In this document: piece by piece, positions 1 through 8,630 of the stretch
How the letters are laid out: each line of letters starts with the position of its first letter
Position numbering within the stretch: position 1 is the stretch's first letter
Origin: Virgibacillus aidingensis
GTDB lineage: Bacteria; Bacillota; Bacilli; Bacillales; Amphibacillaceae
Assembly: GCF_010994035.1 (NCBI RefSeq)
Contig: NZ_WIXN01000007.1
Location: forward strand, 130,408-191,347
Length of the DNA: 60,940 nt
Reading direction: 5' to 3'
Translations under genes and position numbers: made by a program
The notes under the pieces: generated by a model
What the model was told of the DNA's origin: nothing
The model's database searches: none
Seen by the model: only the letters and a program-made list of their open reading frames with translations

Positions 1-103
1 GGTTAATAATGAATTCTGCACCATCATCTTCTATCTCGCCATTGGATACATTTATTTTTTCCTCTGTATCAAAGGTTTTTTTCAATAATACATAAATATT
101 CAT
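1..103 (-). CDS. etfB: Electron transfer flavoprotein beta subunit, N-terminal fragment (runs off window)
   Basis: Only the first 34 codons are inside the window, beginning MNIYVLLKKTFDTEE and continuing to GAEFIIN, which is the typical start of EtfB/FixA. The ATG at 103 has a GGAGG ribosome binding site 7 bases upstream. EtfB with EtfA forms the soluble FAD/AMP electron carrier that takes electrons from acyl-CoA dehydrogenases to the membrane quinone pool. Its place at the end of a beta-oxidation gene cluster that includes an acyl-CoA dehydrogenase fits this role. The fragment is too short to check cofactor-binding residues; etfA is expected just outside the window, which is inference. Confidence 0.8.
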   Translation of the reverse strand, partial: MNIYVLLKKTFDTEEKINVSNGEIEDDGAEFIIN

Positions 104-204
104 GACATATCCTCCTATCTTAATCTTAATAAGCATTTTTACAGACAATTTTTTAATTCTAAATTGCAATCAATGCTTTGCTTCCTCTTATAAAAAGATA
201 ATAG

Positions 205-966
205 CTACCTCCCCGCATAACCCAATTCCAACCAAATTCTCTCCGCCGTCTCCCCCAACTTCTCCAAAATCAATTTCTCTCTTTCCTCGGAATAATCAAT
301 TACCGGAATACTTACGCCCAAGGCAGCCACCATTTCACCATCATGGTTATATAATGGATAGGAAAAGCCGACCGTATCTTTAAAATTCTCGGAATAGCTG
401 ACTGCATATCCTTTTTCTCTTATTTTCCCTATTTCTTCTCTCAATCTTTCCTTGCTGTTCAGCGTGTTCTCTGTTAGTTTGTTCAACTCCACGTTTTCCA
501 AATAAGCTTCCAAATCTTCATCATTCATGCTGGACAACAGCAATTTAGGTGCTGACCCGGCATACAGGGGAGCTCTTTTACCAACCTTTACGACCAGACG
601 AACCGGCTTGGAACTATCAATGGTTTCGGCATATACTGCCTCGTCTCCTTCCAAAACGGTTATATGAACCAGTTCATCAATTTCTTCATTCAATTTCTTC
701 ATGTGCGGCAGGGCGACTTTATTATATTTAAGCTGTTCGCTTACATGTTTTCCAAGCGTTAGCAGCTTAAGCCCCAACCGGTATGTCACATCATGGCTTG
801 ACTTTCGCTCTTTTACTAAAAGTCCGGCTTCTTCCAGTGAGGAAGCCAGACGAAATACGGTTGTTTTAGGCAAATTTGCCGCTTCTGATAACTCATTAAT
901 GGTCATTTCAGGGTTTTCTATGAAACAATCCAACATTCTGATTGCTTTTACTAGACTCTTACTCAT
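205..966 (-). CDS. IclR-family transcriptional regulator
   Basis: A 253-residue IclR-type regulator. Residues 1-60 form the winged helix-turn-helix (motif ELSEAANLPKTTVFRLASSL), and about 75-250 the IclR effector-binding domain, with the family's YAVSYSENFKDTVGFSYPLY segment near its end. I placed the start at ATG 966 because AGGGGTG lies 7 bases upstream; a longer in-frame reading has no such site. The gene lies directly before etfB and after the broken thioesterase, all on one strand, so it probably regulates this acid-degradation cluster. IclR proteins commonly bind small aromatic or carboxylic acid effectors; the ligand here cannot be read from the sequence. Confidence 0.9.
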   Translation of the reverse strand: MSKSLVKAIRMLDCFIENPEMTINELSEAANLPKTTVFRLASSLEEAGLLVKERKSSHDVTYRLGLKLLTLGKHVSEQLKYNKVALPHMKKLNEEIDELVHITVLEGDEAVYAETIDSSKPVRLVVKVGKRAPLYAGSAPKLLLSSMNDEDLEAYLENVELNKLTENTLNSKERLREEIGKIREKGYAVSYSENFKDTVGFSYPLYNHDGEMVAALGVSIPVIDYSEEREKLILEKLGETAERIWLELGYAGR

Positions 967-1136
967 GGTTAACACCCCTATTACATCATGCAATTTGCAT
1001 ATGAATGCTGCGGATTCATTATATCATTTAATAATGGAATGGAAATTGGGGTACTAGTATGACCTTCCAATAAACTGCCTGTTTCAAACAATTAAATTTC
1101 AGGATCCGAAAATGATATTTACTTCCTGCCTGCGAT

Positions 1137-1532
1137 TTATACTACCCGGAATGTACCAGTTGAATGAGCAAGCCGATTACTTTCTTCATCAAAAAGATCC
1201 GCTTCCACAAGTGCTGTTGAACGGTTTCGGTGAATCACATTCCCTTTTGAATAAACGGTTCCTTTACTCACCGCCTTCAAAAAATGAACATCCATTTCCA
1301 ATGTTGTCACTTCGTCATAACCGAGAGACCGGGCGGAAAACCCCATCGTTGTATCCAAAATAGTTGCATAAACTCCGCCATGAACGGAATTTTTCACATT
1401 CAGAAACCCAGGAATGATCGGCAGTTTAAGATGGACACTTCCCTTTTCCACGGCCTCCAATTCCAACCCGATATATTCCCAAAAATTACTTTATGCAAAG
1501 TCATGTATCATTTTCTCCATCTCTTCATTCAT
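1137..1532 (-). pseudogene. PaaI-type hotdog thioesterase interrupted by an in-frame TAA
   Basis: The reading frame begins at ATG 1532, with AAAGGA overlapping the stop of the preceding dehydrogenase gene, and encodes MNEEMEKMIHDFA. It then meets TAA at 1491-1493 and continues in the same frame as SNFWEYIGLELEAVEKG and on through a full PaaI/hotdog domain, with the HGGVYATILDTTMG active-site helix and a complete C-terminus. PaaI thioesterases hydrolyse stalled acyl-CoA esters. Frame, spacing and family-like sequence on both sides show a single nonsense change at codon 14. A TTG at 1466 could restart translation and would give a 109-residue protein lacking the first strand region, but no good ribosome binding site precedes it. 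Whether anything functional is made is unclear. Confidence 0.85.
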
Positions 1533-1536
1533 TCCT

Positions 1537-2523
1537 TTAAGAGAGTTCTTCCAAATTCGCAATCGTCGGCAGTTTTTCCCCCTGCACAGCTTTTACCAGA
1601 TTCGCTGCTACCGTCACGCTCATCTTTTGTGCTGCTTCCTGGCTGATCCCGCCGACGTGTGGTGTTTTTATGATTTTCTCCACATTTAGAAATGGGTGAT
1701 CTGCAGGTGCCGGTTCTTTGCGGAACACATCTGCTCCCGCAGCATAGAGTTGATTATTTTCCAGTGCTGCCACCAAATCTTCTTCATTAATAATCCCGCC
1801 CCTGGCTGTATTGACCAGCACAGCATCCGGCTTCATCATATCAAAGTACGTTTTATCAATAATTCCGGCTGTTTTTTCATTTAAAGGAATGTGCAGGCTG
1901 ATGACATCACAATTCCGGAAGACATCTTCCATGTTCATGGTAAGTTCTGCCCCGATATCTGCCGCTATTTGTTTTCTTTCTTCCGGTATTCTGCGTACAT
2001 AGGCGAGTATTTCCATGTTAAAGCCATTTTTCATTATTTTGGCTACTTCCTGGGATATGGATCCAAATCCGATAAGACCGAGTTTTTTACCTTTCAGCTC
2101 TTTCGTATATTTCCCATCACGGTAAGCGTAATTTCCTCTTTCCATTTCCTTGTTAAAATTTACGATGTTTTTCATGACAGCAAGAATAAGGCTGACCGCA
2201 TGTTCAGCTGTGGCGGTCGTATTCACTTTTGGTGCATGAAGTATAGGGATGCCTTTCCTGGTTGCATAATCGACATCAATATTATCCAGCCCGACTCCTG
2301 CGCCGGATATGGCCTTCACGCCGTCACATGCATCGAGAATATTTCGGGTAATTCTTGCCGGAGCACGCAGGGTAATCCCGTCTACTTTGTTGTTTTTTAA
2401 AAAATCGATAATTTCCTCTTCGTCAAAAGTATTAAATTTGGTTACCTTTGCATTGTCTCTCAGTACTTTTTCCCCGTCCTCATGATACATGGGGAGAATT
2501 TGCAAAATATGTATGGAATTCAA
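1537..2523 (-). CDS. D-isomer-specific 2-hydroxyacid dehydrogenase (SerA-like)
   Basis: A 328-residue member of the D-2-hydroxyacid dehydrogenase family. It shows the NAD-binding motif GLIGFGSISQEVA near residue 150, the catalytic Arg segment VNTARGGIINEEDL, the Glu in GADVFRKEPAP, and the catalytic His in KTPHVGG. These enzymes reduce 2-oxoacids or oxidise 2-hydroxyacids with NAD(H). The best start is TTG 2523, 9 bases after GGAGG; the GTG three codons earlier abuts that site. It sits between thiolase and the broken PaaI gene. The substrate is unknown; D-3-phosphoglycerate, glyoxylate/hydroxypyruvate or a 2-hydroxy branched acid are all possible. Confidence 0.88.
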   Translation of the reverse strand: MNSIHILQILPMYHEDGEKVLRDNAKVTKFNTFDEEEIIDFLKNNKVDGITLRAPARITRNILDACDGVKAISGAGVGLDNIDVDYATRKGIPILHAPKVNTTATAEHAVSLILAVMKNIVNFNKEMERGNYAYRDGKYTKELKGKKLGLIGFGSISQEVAKIMKNGFNMEILAYVRRIPEERKQIAADIGAELTMNMEDVFRNCDVISLHIPLNEKTAGIIDKTYFDMMKPDAVLVNTARGGIINEEDLVAALENNQLYAAGADVFRKEPAPADHPFLNVEKIIKTPHVGGISQEAAQKMSVTVAANLVKAVQGEKLPTIANLEELS

Positions 2524-2556
2524 ATGAATCACACCTCCGTAAATTTTAATAAGAAG

Positions 2557-2586
2557 AGATGGTGACCTTTGAGTGAATCACCATCT
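2557..2586 (-). terminator. Intercistronic hairpin after the thiolase gene
   Basis: A perfect 9-bp inverted repeat (AGATGGTGA / TCACCATCT, loop 12) lies between the thiolase stop and the downstream dehydrogenase start. On the minus strand it is followed by a mixed T/A tract, not a clean U-run, so it may attenuate or stabilise mRNA rather than fully terminate. Confidence 0.5.
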
Positions 2587-2630
2587 GCATGACCTTGCAT
2601 TTATTACAGTGTTTTATGAGCCGTTGCCAA

Positions 2631-3824
2631 TCAGTGGTCAAGATATTCAATAATCGTGGAAATACCCTGTCCGCCTCCAATACAAAGGGTAACCAGACCG
2701 TATCTTTCTCCTCTTCTTTCCATTTCATGAAGAAGTTTTGTCATCAGGATGGCTCCGGTTGCACCAATCGGATGTCCAAGTGCAATCGCACCGCCATTTA
2801 CGTTTACTTTGTCAATATCCATTTTTGCTTCTCTGATGACTGCAAGTGACTGAGCAGCAAAAGCTTCATTCAATTCGATCAGGCCCAAATCATCCATGGA
2901 AAGATTCGCTTGCTTCAATGCTTTATAGGTGGATTCCACTGGACCGATTCCCATAATTTCTGGTGATACCCCACTCGTAGCCTGTGCAAGAATTCTTGCT
3001 TTTGGCTTCAGACCATAATCATCCAATTTTTCCTTATTCATCATGAGTACTACGGAGGCTGCATCATTTCTGCCGCTGGCATTCCCCGGAGTTACGGTAC
3101 CATTTTCCTTAAATACGGCAGGCAATTTGGCGAGTTTTTCCGGATTTGTAAGGAAAGGATGTTCATCTGTATCGAACGTAATTGTTTTCTTTCGCTCTTT
3201 TACTTCATACGGAACGATCTCTTTTTTAAAACGGCCGGCTTTAATGGCATCGTCTGCAAGTGTCTGACTGCGGTGAGCAAATTCATCCTGCTCTTCGCGG
3301 GAGATATTGTATTGTTCCGCCAGGTTTTCCGCTGTTAATCCCATGGTGAGATTCCCGTATTTCTCCTGCGGCTGTGAACAAGGCTGGCTCTCCGTGTTCG
3401 GGTCCAACAAGACGCCATTCCCTGCGCGATAGCCGAAACGGGCATTCCTTAGATAGTAGGGTGCCGTACTCATGCTTTCCGCTCCGCCGGCAACGACAAC
3501 ATCGGATAAGCCAAGCTTAATTTGCTGGTCTGCATTGTTAATTGCCTGCAGACCGGAACCACACTGGCGGTGCACAGTATACCCGCTCACATCAATCGGC
3601 AAATCCGCCCGCAATGCAGCAAGACGCGCCAGGTTGGAAGTATCCGCACTTTGTTTCGCCTGACCAAGAATGACTTCATCCACATTCACATCTGAACCGC
3701 CATTTTGTTCCATCAGTTCACGGATTACTTTTTCAGCCAAGTGGTCCACTGTCACATCTTTCAAAGTACCGCCCATTTTTCCGACAGCAGTTCTCACTGA
3801 GCCGACTATATATGATTCATTCAT
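2631..3824 (-). CDS. Acetyl-CoA C-acyltransferase (thiolase)
   Basis: A 397-residue full-length thiolase. The nucleophilic Cys88 lies in HRQCGSGLQA, His351 in GHPIGATGA, and the second catalytic Cys381 in CIGGGQG. It cleaves 3-oxoacyl-CoA to acetyl-CoA plus a shortened acyl-CoA, or runs in reverse on acetyl-CoA, in the cytoplasm. The ATG at 3824 has AGGAG 9 bases upstream. Together with the CoA-transferase, hydratase, two dehydrogenases and etfB on the same strand, it completes a beta-oxidation or short-chain acid degradation module. A 190-bp block of palindromic repeats separates it from the upstream acyl-CoA dehydrogenase gene, so its expression may be partly uncoupled. Confidence 0.95.
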   Translation of the reverse strand: MNESYIVGSVRTAVGKMGGTLKDVTVDHLAEKVIRELMEQNGGSDVNVDEVILGQAKQSADTSNLARLAALRADLPIDVSGYTVHRQCGSGLQAINNADQQIKLGLSDVVVAGGAESMSTAPYYLRNARFGYRAGNGVLLDPNTESQPCSQPQEKYGNLTMGLTAENLAEQYNISREEQDEFAHRSQTLADDAIKAGRFKKEIVPYEVKERKKTITFDTDEHPFLTNPEKLAKLPAVFKENGTVTPGNASGRNDAASVVLMMNKEKLDDYGLKPKARILAQATSGVSPEIMGIGPVESTYKALKQANLSMDDLGLIELNEAFAAQSLAVIREAKMDIDKVNVNGGAIALGHPIGATGAILMTKLLHEMERRGERYGLVTLCIGGGQGISTIIEYLDH

Positions 3825-3847
3825 GACATAACACTCCTATGTTTTCA

Positions 3848-4010
3848 TTTTGTGGGACAAAGGGACAAATCTTTACGGTGGGACGAGCATTTAGCGTCGT
3901 CCCGGGTTTGTTGTCCTGGATTGAACAGAGGGACACTTTACAATAGCTGAGCATTTAACACAGTCCCAGGTTCCGTGTCCCTGAAAGGGGACACGGAACC
4001 TGTCCCCTTG
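3848..4010. repeat. Cluster of GGGACA/TGTCCC palindromic repeats including a perfect 14-bp hairpin
   Basis: This spacer between acyl-CoA dehydrogenase and thiolase is filled with short palindromes. The segment 3870-3907 matches, in reverse complement, both tandem units at 30468-30536 (shared core GGGACGAGCATTyAGCG), and a degenerate second unit lies at 3940-3967. A perfect 14-bp stem (3968-3981 with 3988-4001, loop 6) follows the acyl-CoA dehydrogenase stop at a distance of about 12 bases. Similar repeats sit at 30938-30980, 43172-43190 and 51538-51580, nearly all at gene 3' ends. Confidence 0.75.
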
Positions 4011-4013
4011 TCC

Positions 4014-5162
4014 CTATTTCATTTCGCGTTTTAATTCGTTGGCGATGATATTTTTCTGGATTTCCGATGTGCCTTCGTAGATTTTTGTAATACGTGCATC
4101 CCGATAGTAGCGTTCAATCGGGTAATCCCGCATGTAGCCGATCCCGCCGTGGATCTGTACAGCAAGATCTGCGACTTTATTGTAGACTTCAGATCCGTAT
4201 AATTTTGCAATGGCTGCATCTTTTACGACCCGCTGTCCCTGATCTGTCATCCAGGCCACTTTATATGTTAAAGCTTCCAGTGCGGCGATTTCTTTGCTGA
4301 TTTCTGCAAGCATATGCTGAATAGCCTGCATTTCAATGATCGGCTGACCAAATTGCTCGCGCTCTGAAGCATAATCCAGGCAGTGCTCCAGCAGGCGTTT
4401 GCTTGAGCCGAGGTTTCTGGCGGCAAGTCCCGCCCGTCCATTGGCAAGGATTTTCAATGCATTCACATACCCGCGTCCTTCTTCTCCAAGCACGTTTTCT
4501 GCCGGCACTTCCATGTCTTCAAAGAAAAGCTCTGCGGAATGGGAACCGCGCAGTCCCATTTTGTCTTCCACATTTCCAAGGATGAAGCCGGGGAAATCTT
4601 TCTCCACGATAAAAGAAGTAATTCCTTTGGCGCCTTTGGATGGATCGGTAACTGCCATTACAGTAAATACATGGCCATCCACCGCATTTGTGATGTAGTG
4701 CTTGGAGCCGTTAATAATGTATTTGTCACCTTTTTTCTCTGCCGTTGTTTTCATATTCGCTGCGTTGGAACCGGCGCTTGGCTCGGTAAGGGCAAAAGAT
4801 CCAATCCACTCACCTGATGCCATTTTCGGCAGATATTTTTCTTTTTGAGCATCTGTACCGAGCTCCACAATACCGACAGAGCCAATCCCGGTATGTGCAC
4901 CAATCAGCGTCGTATAGCCGTTATGTGTTTTTCCCAGTTCTTCATAGATCGCACATTTTCCCACCATATCCAGGCCAAGCCCGCCATACTCTTCCGGAAT
5001 TCCGAGGCTGAAAAGTCCCATTTCCTTGGATTGTTCCACTATTTTTTGCGGGATTTCATTTTTTTCCTCGATTTCCATGGCCACTGCCTCTACTTCTTCC
5101 CTTACAAACTTTCTTACATTCTGTCTCAGAAACTCAATATCCTCTGAAAAGTTAAAATCCAT
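4014..5162 (-). CDS. Acyl-CoA dehydrogenase
   Basis: A 382-residue flavoprotein of the short/medium-chain acyl-CoA dehydrogenase family. The FAD/substrate signature [20 protein letters not shown] is present, and the catalytic base Glu363 lies in YEGTSEIQ near the C-terminus. It introduces the trans-2 double bond in acyl-CoA and passes electrons to ETF, whose beta subunit starts at 103. ATG 5162 is preceded by AGGAG. The enoyl-CoA hydratase gene ends 12 bases upstream, so the two are surely co-transcribed. Substrate chain length cannot be fixed from sequence alone; a short-chain (butyryl-type) substrate fits the neighbouring CoA-transferase and 3-hydroxybutyryl-CoA dehydrogenase. Confidence 0.95.
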   Translation of the reverse strand: MDFNFSEDIEFLRQNVRKFVREEVEAVAMEIEEKNEIPQKIVEQSKEMGLFSLGIPEEYGGLGLDMVGKCAIYEELGKTHNGYTTLIGAHTGIGSVGIVELGTDAQKEKYLPKMASGEWIGSFALTEPSAGSNAANMKTTAEKKGDKYIINGSKHYITNAVDGHVFTVMAVTDPSKGAKGITSFIVEKDFPGFILGNVEDKMGLRGSHSAELFFEDMEVPAENVLGEEGRGYVNALKILANGRAGLAARNLGSSKRLLEHCLDYASEREQFGQPIIEMQAIQHMLAEISKEIAALEALTYKVAWMTDQGQRVVKDAAIAKLYGSEVYNKVADLAVQIHGGIGYMRDYPIERYYRDARITKIYEGTSEIQKNIIANELKREMK

Positions 5163-5174
5163 GGTGACATCTCC

Positions 5175-5960
5175 TTATCTGTTTTTAAATTCTGCCTGTC
5201 TTTTTTCAAGGAAAGCGGATGTGCCTTCCTGCTTATCCTCTGTTCCGAATGCTACAGCCTGGGAGAGTTTTTCCATCCACATTGCTGTATCTTCATCAAT
5301 GTCATAGCCTTTATGCACAGCACGCTTGGCTAGCATGACTGCCACAGGTCCTTTTTTCAATATCTTTTCGGCTACTTCCCGTATTTTTTCCTGCAGTTCT
5401 TCCGCTTCTTCCACAAAATAGGACACAAGGCCAATCCGTTCCGCTTCTTCTCCGTCCATAAGTTTTCCGGTTAAAATCATATCCAATGCCCTGCCTTTTC
5501 CTACCATGCGGGATAGGCGCTGTGTGCCGCCCGCTGCAGGGACAATTCCCAGGTTCAGTTCGGGCAGACCGAACTTGGCTTTTTTCGTTGCCAGACGGAT
5601 ATCACAAGACATTGCCAGTTCGCATCCTCCGCCAAGGGCAAACCCCTGTACCGCTGCTATCGTAACTTTTGTGCAGTTTTCGATTTTGTTATAGAGACCT
5701 TGCATTCCGGGTACAAGTGCTTCCAGGGGTTTTCTGTCCTTCAGCTGGCGGATATCGGCACCGGCTGCAAAGGATTTTTCACCGGCCCCCTGGATCACAA
5801 TCACTTTTACATCATCATTTGCTTCCGCTTCAGTGATCGCCTGATCTATTTCATTCAGCATATTGGCATCAAGTGCATTTCTGGCATCCGGACGATTAAG
5901 CGTCAGCCAGAAGATGCCCTGGTCCATTTCAGTTTTTACACTTTCAAAATTATTTCCCAT
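5175..5960 (-). CDS. Enoyl-CoA hydratase/isomerase (crotonase family)
   Basis: A 261-residue crotonase. The oxyanion-hole segments KSFAAGADIRQL and ALGGGCELAMSCDIRLA are present, as are the two catalytic Glu positions, in ELNLGIVPAAGGTQRL and upstream. It hydrates trans-2-enoyl-CoA to 3-hydroxyacyl-CoA. The start is ATG 5960: GGAGGGATAAC precedes it and the upstream gene stops only one base before, so translation is coupled. The alternative start eight codons upstream would overlap the previous gene and lacks a ribosome binding site. It acts between the acyl-CoA dehydrogenase and 3-hydroxyacyl-CoA dehydrogenase encoded beside it. Confidence 0.95.
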   Translation of the reverse strand: MGNNFESVKTEMDQGIFWLTLNRPDARNALDANMLNEIDQAITEAEANDDVKVIVIQGAGEKSFAAGADIRQLKDRKPLEALVPGMQGLYNKIENCTKVTIAAVQGFALGGGCELAMSCDIRLATKKAKFGLPELNLGIVPAAGGTQRLSRMVGKGRALDMILTGKLMDGEEAERIGLVSYFVEEAEELQEKIREVAEKILKKGPVAVMLAKRAVHKGYDIDEDTAMWMEKLSQAVAFGTEDKQEGTSAFLEKRQAEFKNR

Positions 5961-5961
5961 G

Positions 5962-6816
5962 TTATCCCTCCTGGCTGTATTCATAAAAGCCGCTTCCGGA
6001 TTTCTTTCCTAAACGGCCGGCTTTGACATATTTAATTAAAAGCGGACATGGCCGGTATTTCTCACCCAATGTTTCATATAAGTACTCCATGTTTCTCAGT
6101 CTCGTATCCAGTCCTACAAGGTCGGCAAGCTCCAATGGCCCCATTGGATGATTCAGGCCAAGCTTCATGGCATTGTCAATGTCTTTTGCGGAAGCTACAC
6201 CTTCCATTAATAGATTCATTGCTTCGTTTCCGATCAGACAGTTCATGCGTGATGTAACAAAACCGGGAAACTCATTTACTTCCACAGTTGTTTTATTAAT
6301 TTTTGCTGCTGTTTCATGAATGAATTTTACGGTTTCATCGGATGTTTCCAATCCGCGAATTACTTCAATCAGCTTCATCTTATGGACCGGGTTGAAAAAA
6401 TGCATGGCCACTATCTTTTCAGGTCTGGATGTTTGTGCACCAATTTCAGTTGGACTCATGGTAGATGTATTCGTTGCCAGCACCGTTTCCGGCGGACAAA
6501 TTTCATCGAGCTGCTTAAATATATCAATCTTCAAATCCATTTTTTCCAGCACTGCCTCAACTGCCAGTTCGGAACCTTCTGCCGCTGTTTTCAGATCTGA
6601 TTCATATATGAGATTTTTTTTCGCAGTTTGATAGACTTCTTCTTTTAAAAATCCTTTTTCCAAACTCCCCTCAAGCAATGTATCAATATCATTTTTTGCT
6701 TTTGCCAGAATATTATCATTCAAATCGTTGACAGCTACTTCATATCCGCCGATGGCAAAAGCATAGGCAATTCCTTTTCCCATCACACCGGAACCTACTA
6801 CCGTTACTTTACTCAT
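5962..6816 (-). CDS. 3-hydroxybutyryl-CoA dehydrogenase
   Basis: A 284-residue single-domain 3-hydroxyacyl-CoA dehydrogenase (Hbd/MmgB type). The NAD-binding glycine motif VVGSGVMGKGIA is at residues 6-17, and the catalytic His139 lies in AMHFFNPVHKMKLIEV. The C-terminal helical domain (GLNHPMGPLELADLVGLD) is complete. It oxidises 3-hydroxyacyl-CoA to 3-oxoacyl-CoA with NAD, feeding the thiolase. ATG 6816 follows AAAAGGTGATGAC. It lies 36 bases after the CoA-transferase beta gene and one base before the hydratase gene, as part of a tight operon. Confidence 0.95.
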   Translation of the reverse strand: MSKVTVVGSGVMGKGIAYAFAIGGYEVAVNDLNDNILAKAKNDIDTLLEGSLEKGFLKEEVYQTAKKNLIYESDLKTAAEGSELAVEAVLEKMDLKIDIFKQLDEICPPETVLATNTSTMSPTEIGAQTSRPEKIVAMHFFNPVHKMKLIEVIRGLETSDETVKFIHETAAKINKTTVEVNEFPGFVTSRMNCLIGNEAMNLLMEGVASAKDIDNAMKLGLNHPMGPLELADLVGLDTRLRNMEYLYETLGEKYRPCPLLIKYVKAGRLGKKSGSGFYEYSQEG

Positions 6817-6852
6817 GTCATCACCTTTTCTTTTGTCTGATTTCTTTCCTGT

Positions 6853-7500
6853 TTATTTTTTTACTGGATCCTTATAGGTAAAAGTCGCCCCCGTTATTTC
6901 CTTCAGCGTCTCGATACTCAAATCCGAAAGCTGCTCCACGAGTTCAGCACCGTTTGCCGTGAACTTAAACACAGCATGTTCGGTAACCAGCATATCTGCT
7001 CTTCCATTTCCGCTGCTCGGAAAATTTAATTTATCTACAAGCTTTGGTGTGCCGTCTTTTGCCTGGTGCATCGAAGCAATAATAATCCGTTTCGCCCCGG
7101 CCACCAAATCCATCGCACCGCCTACGCCTAAAATGTCTTTTCCGGGGATGGCCCAGTTGGCAATTTCTCCATATTGATCTATTTGCAGCGCACCCATGAC
7201 AGCAACATCGATATGCCCGCCGCGGATCATGACGAATGAATCCGCACTGTCAAATAGAGAAGCACCTTTATCCATGGTGATCGGCTTCTTGCTTGCACTG
7301 ATCAAATCCATATTAATATCCTCTTCAGCTGGTGTCGGCCCCATGCCGAGCAGCCCATTTTCTGAATGTAAATCCACCTTTTTATCACCGAGATAATCCG
7401 GAATTAGCGTTGGAATACCCACTCCCAAATTAATGGAAGCGCCATCCGGCAATTCCTTTGCAATTCGTTTGGCAATTTTAATTCGCTCCTGTTGGGACAA
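6853..7500 (-). CDS. scoB: 3-oxoacid CoA-transferase subunit B
   Basis: The beta subunit of a family I CoA-transferase. The catalytic Glu lies in LHSENGLLGMG, and the GVGGAMDLVAGAKRIII and MLVTEHAVFKF segments are typical. It works with ScoA to move CoA between succinyl-CoA (or another donor) and a 3-oxoacid such as acetoacetate. I placed the start at TTG 7500, 7 bases after GGGGGT, giving 215 residues; the TTG at 7515 lacks spacing for a ribosome binding site. It overlaps the end of scoA by 23 bases, a normal arrangement for these subunits. First enzymatic step for entry of free acids into the downstream beta-oxidation genes. Confidence 0.93.
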   Translation of the reverse strand: MSQQERIKIAKRIAKELPDGASINLGVGIPTLIPDYLGDKKVDLHSENGLLGMGPTPAEEDINMDLISASKKPITMDKGASLFDSADSFVMIRGGHIDVAVMGALQIDQYGEIANWAIPGKDILGVGGAMDLVAGAKRIIIASMHQAKDGTPKLVDKLNFPSSGNGRADMLVTEHAVFKFTANGAELVEQLSDLSIETLKEITGATFTYKDPVKK

Positions 7501-8173
7501 CGTATTTACCCCCAATCTTCACATAATTATTCATGACTAGATAATCAACATACACATGTGGTGTCGTAATCTCAAACGGGTCCAGTTCGCCGGCTTCGAC
7601 AATTTCATCCACTTCGGCGATCACTATTTCCCCTGCTGCGGCCATGGCCGGATTAAAGTTCCTGCCTGTGTGATCATAAATTAAGTTTCCTTTCGTATCC
7701 GCTTTCAAAGCTTTGATTAAAGAAACATCCCCTTTTATGGCCCGTTCTAGAATATATGTTTCTCCGTCAAACACCTTTTCTTCTTTTCCTTCCGCAAGCT
7801 TTGTACCGGCTGCCGTTTTCGTGTAAAATCCGGCAATCCCTGCACCACCGCATCGGATTCGTTCAGCCAATGTTCCCTGTGGCACCAGTTCAATTTCCAG
7901 CTCTCCTTTGGACCATGCTTTGACTGCATCCCTGTTTGAAGTGAAGTAAGAACCAACTGCTTTTTTCAGACATCCTGTATGCAGCAGAATGCCAAGCCCC
8001 TTATCTTTCTCACCAAGATTATTGCTCACCACGGTTAAATTCTTTTTATCCAATGCAGCCAGTTCGTCAATCAGGGTGAACGGTGTGCCCGAAAGACCGA
8101 ACCCGCCGACAAGTAAAGTATCCCCATCTTTTATGTATTTGGTGAGATCCGACCTTTTTATTAGTTTATCCAA
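7478..8173 (-). CDS. scoA: 3-oxoacid CoA-transferase subunit A
   Basis: The alpha subunit, 231 residues, with the hallmark GGFGLSGTPFTLIDEL near the N-terminus, VPQGTLAERIRCGGAGIAGFY in the middle and the EAGELDPFEITTPHVYVDYLV tail of ScoA proteins. The start is TTG 8173, six bases after GGGAGG; a 29-residue in-frame extension upstream has no family resemblance. It heads the whole leftward operon and is preceded by a near-consensus sigmaA promoter (8312-8340) with an untranslated leader of roughly 130 bases. Succinyl-CoA:acetoacetate transferase is the best guess for activity. Confidence 0.93.
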   Translation of the reverse strand: MDKLIKRSDLTKYIKDGDTLLVGGFGLSGTPFTLIDELAALDKKNLTVVSNNLGEKDKGLGILLHTGCLKKAVGSYFTSNRDAVKAWSKGELEIELVPQGTLAERIRCGGAGIAGFYTKTAAGTKLAEGKEEKVFDGETYILERAIKGDVSLIKALKADTKGNLIYDHTGRNFNPAMAAAGEIVIAEVDEIVEAGELDPFEITTPHVYVDYLVMNNYVKIGGKYVVPTGAN

Positions 8174-8311
8174 TGGTTTCCCTCCCTTGTACTCCGTGAA
8201 TCTTTGAAACTGTGAACCTCTCAACCATTTATGGTATGCACAAAAAATAAGAAGTATCACAATTTGTCATTCCATTTTACGGAATAATTATTCTGTTTTA
8301 TGTTGGTATTA

Positions 8312-8340
8312 ATTATAGTTCCTGAATTGTAAAAAGTCAA
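8312..8340 (-). promoter_or_regulatory. SigmaA promoter of the scoAB/beta-oxidation operon
   Basis: Read on the minus strand: TTGACT (8335-8340), 17-base spacer, TATAAT (8312-8317). This matches the Bacillus sigmaA consensus closely. It points at scoA, whose start is about 140 bases downstream. The remaining part of the 8174-8630 spacer is AT-rich; I see no other clear element there. Confidence 0.75.
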
Positions 8341-8630
8341 TAAATTGTTAAAATGTTTATTATGTTTTGCTCAAATATTACATACTGAAGATGCTGCAAA
8401 TATTCTCCAGTCAACATGAATCGCTATCCTTTCAGGAGGGGGTGGCACAAGTAAGGTATAGACCTTATCCTTGCTTAAAAACTGTTGGAGATTTATTTGT
8501 ATATTTTTTTAAAATAATGGAGATATGATTTCCTGTTTCATTGAATCCCAATCACAGGAAATCTTCCATTTGAAATCAAAGATTCAGTGGAGTATAGTTT
8601 TTATTGAACATATAAACAAAGGAGATCACT

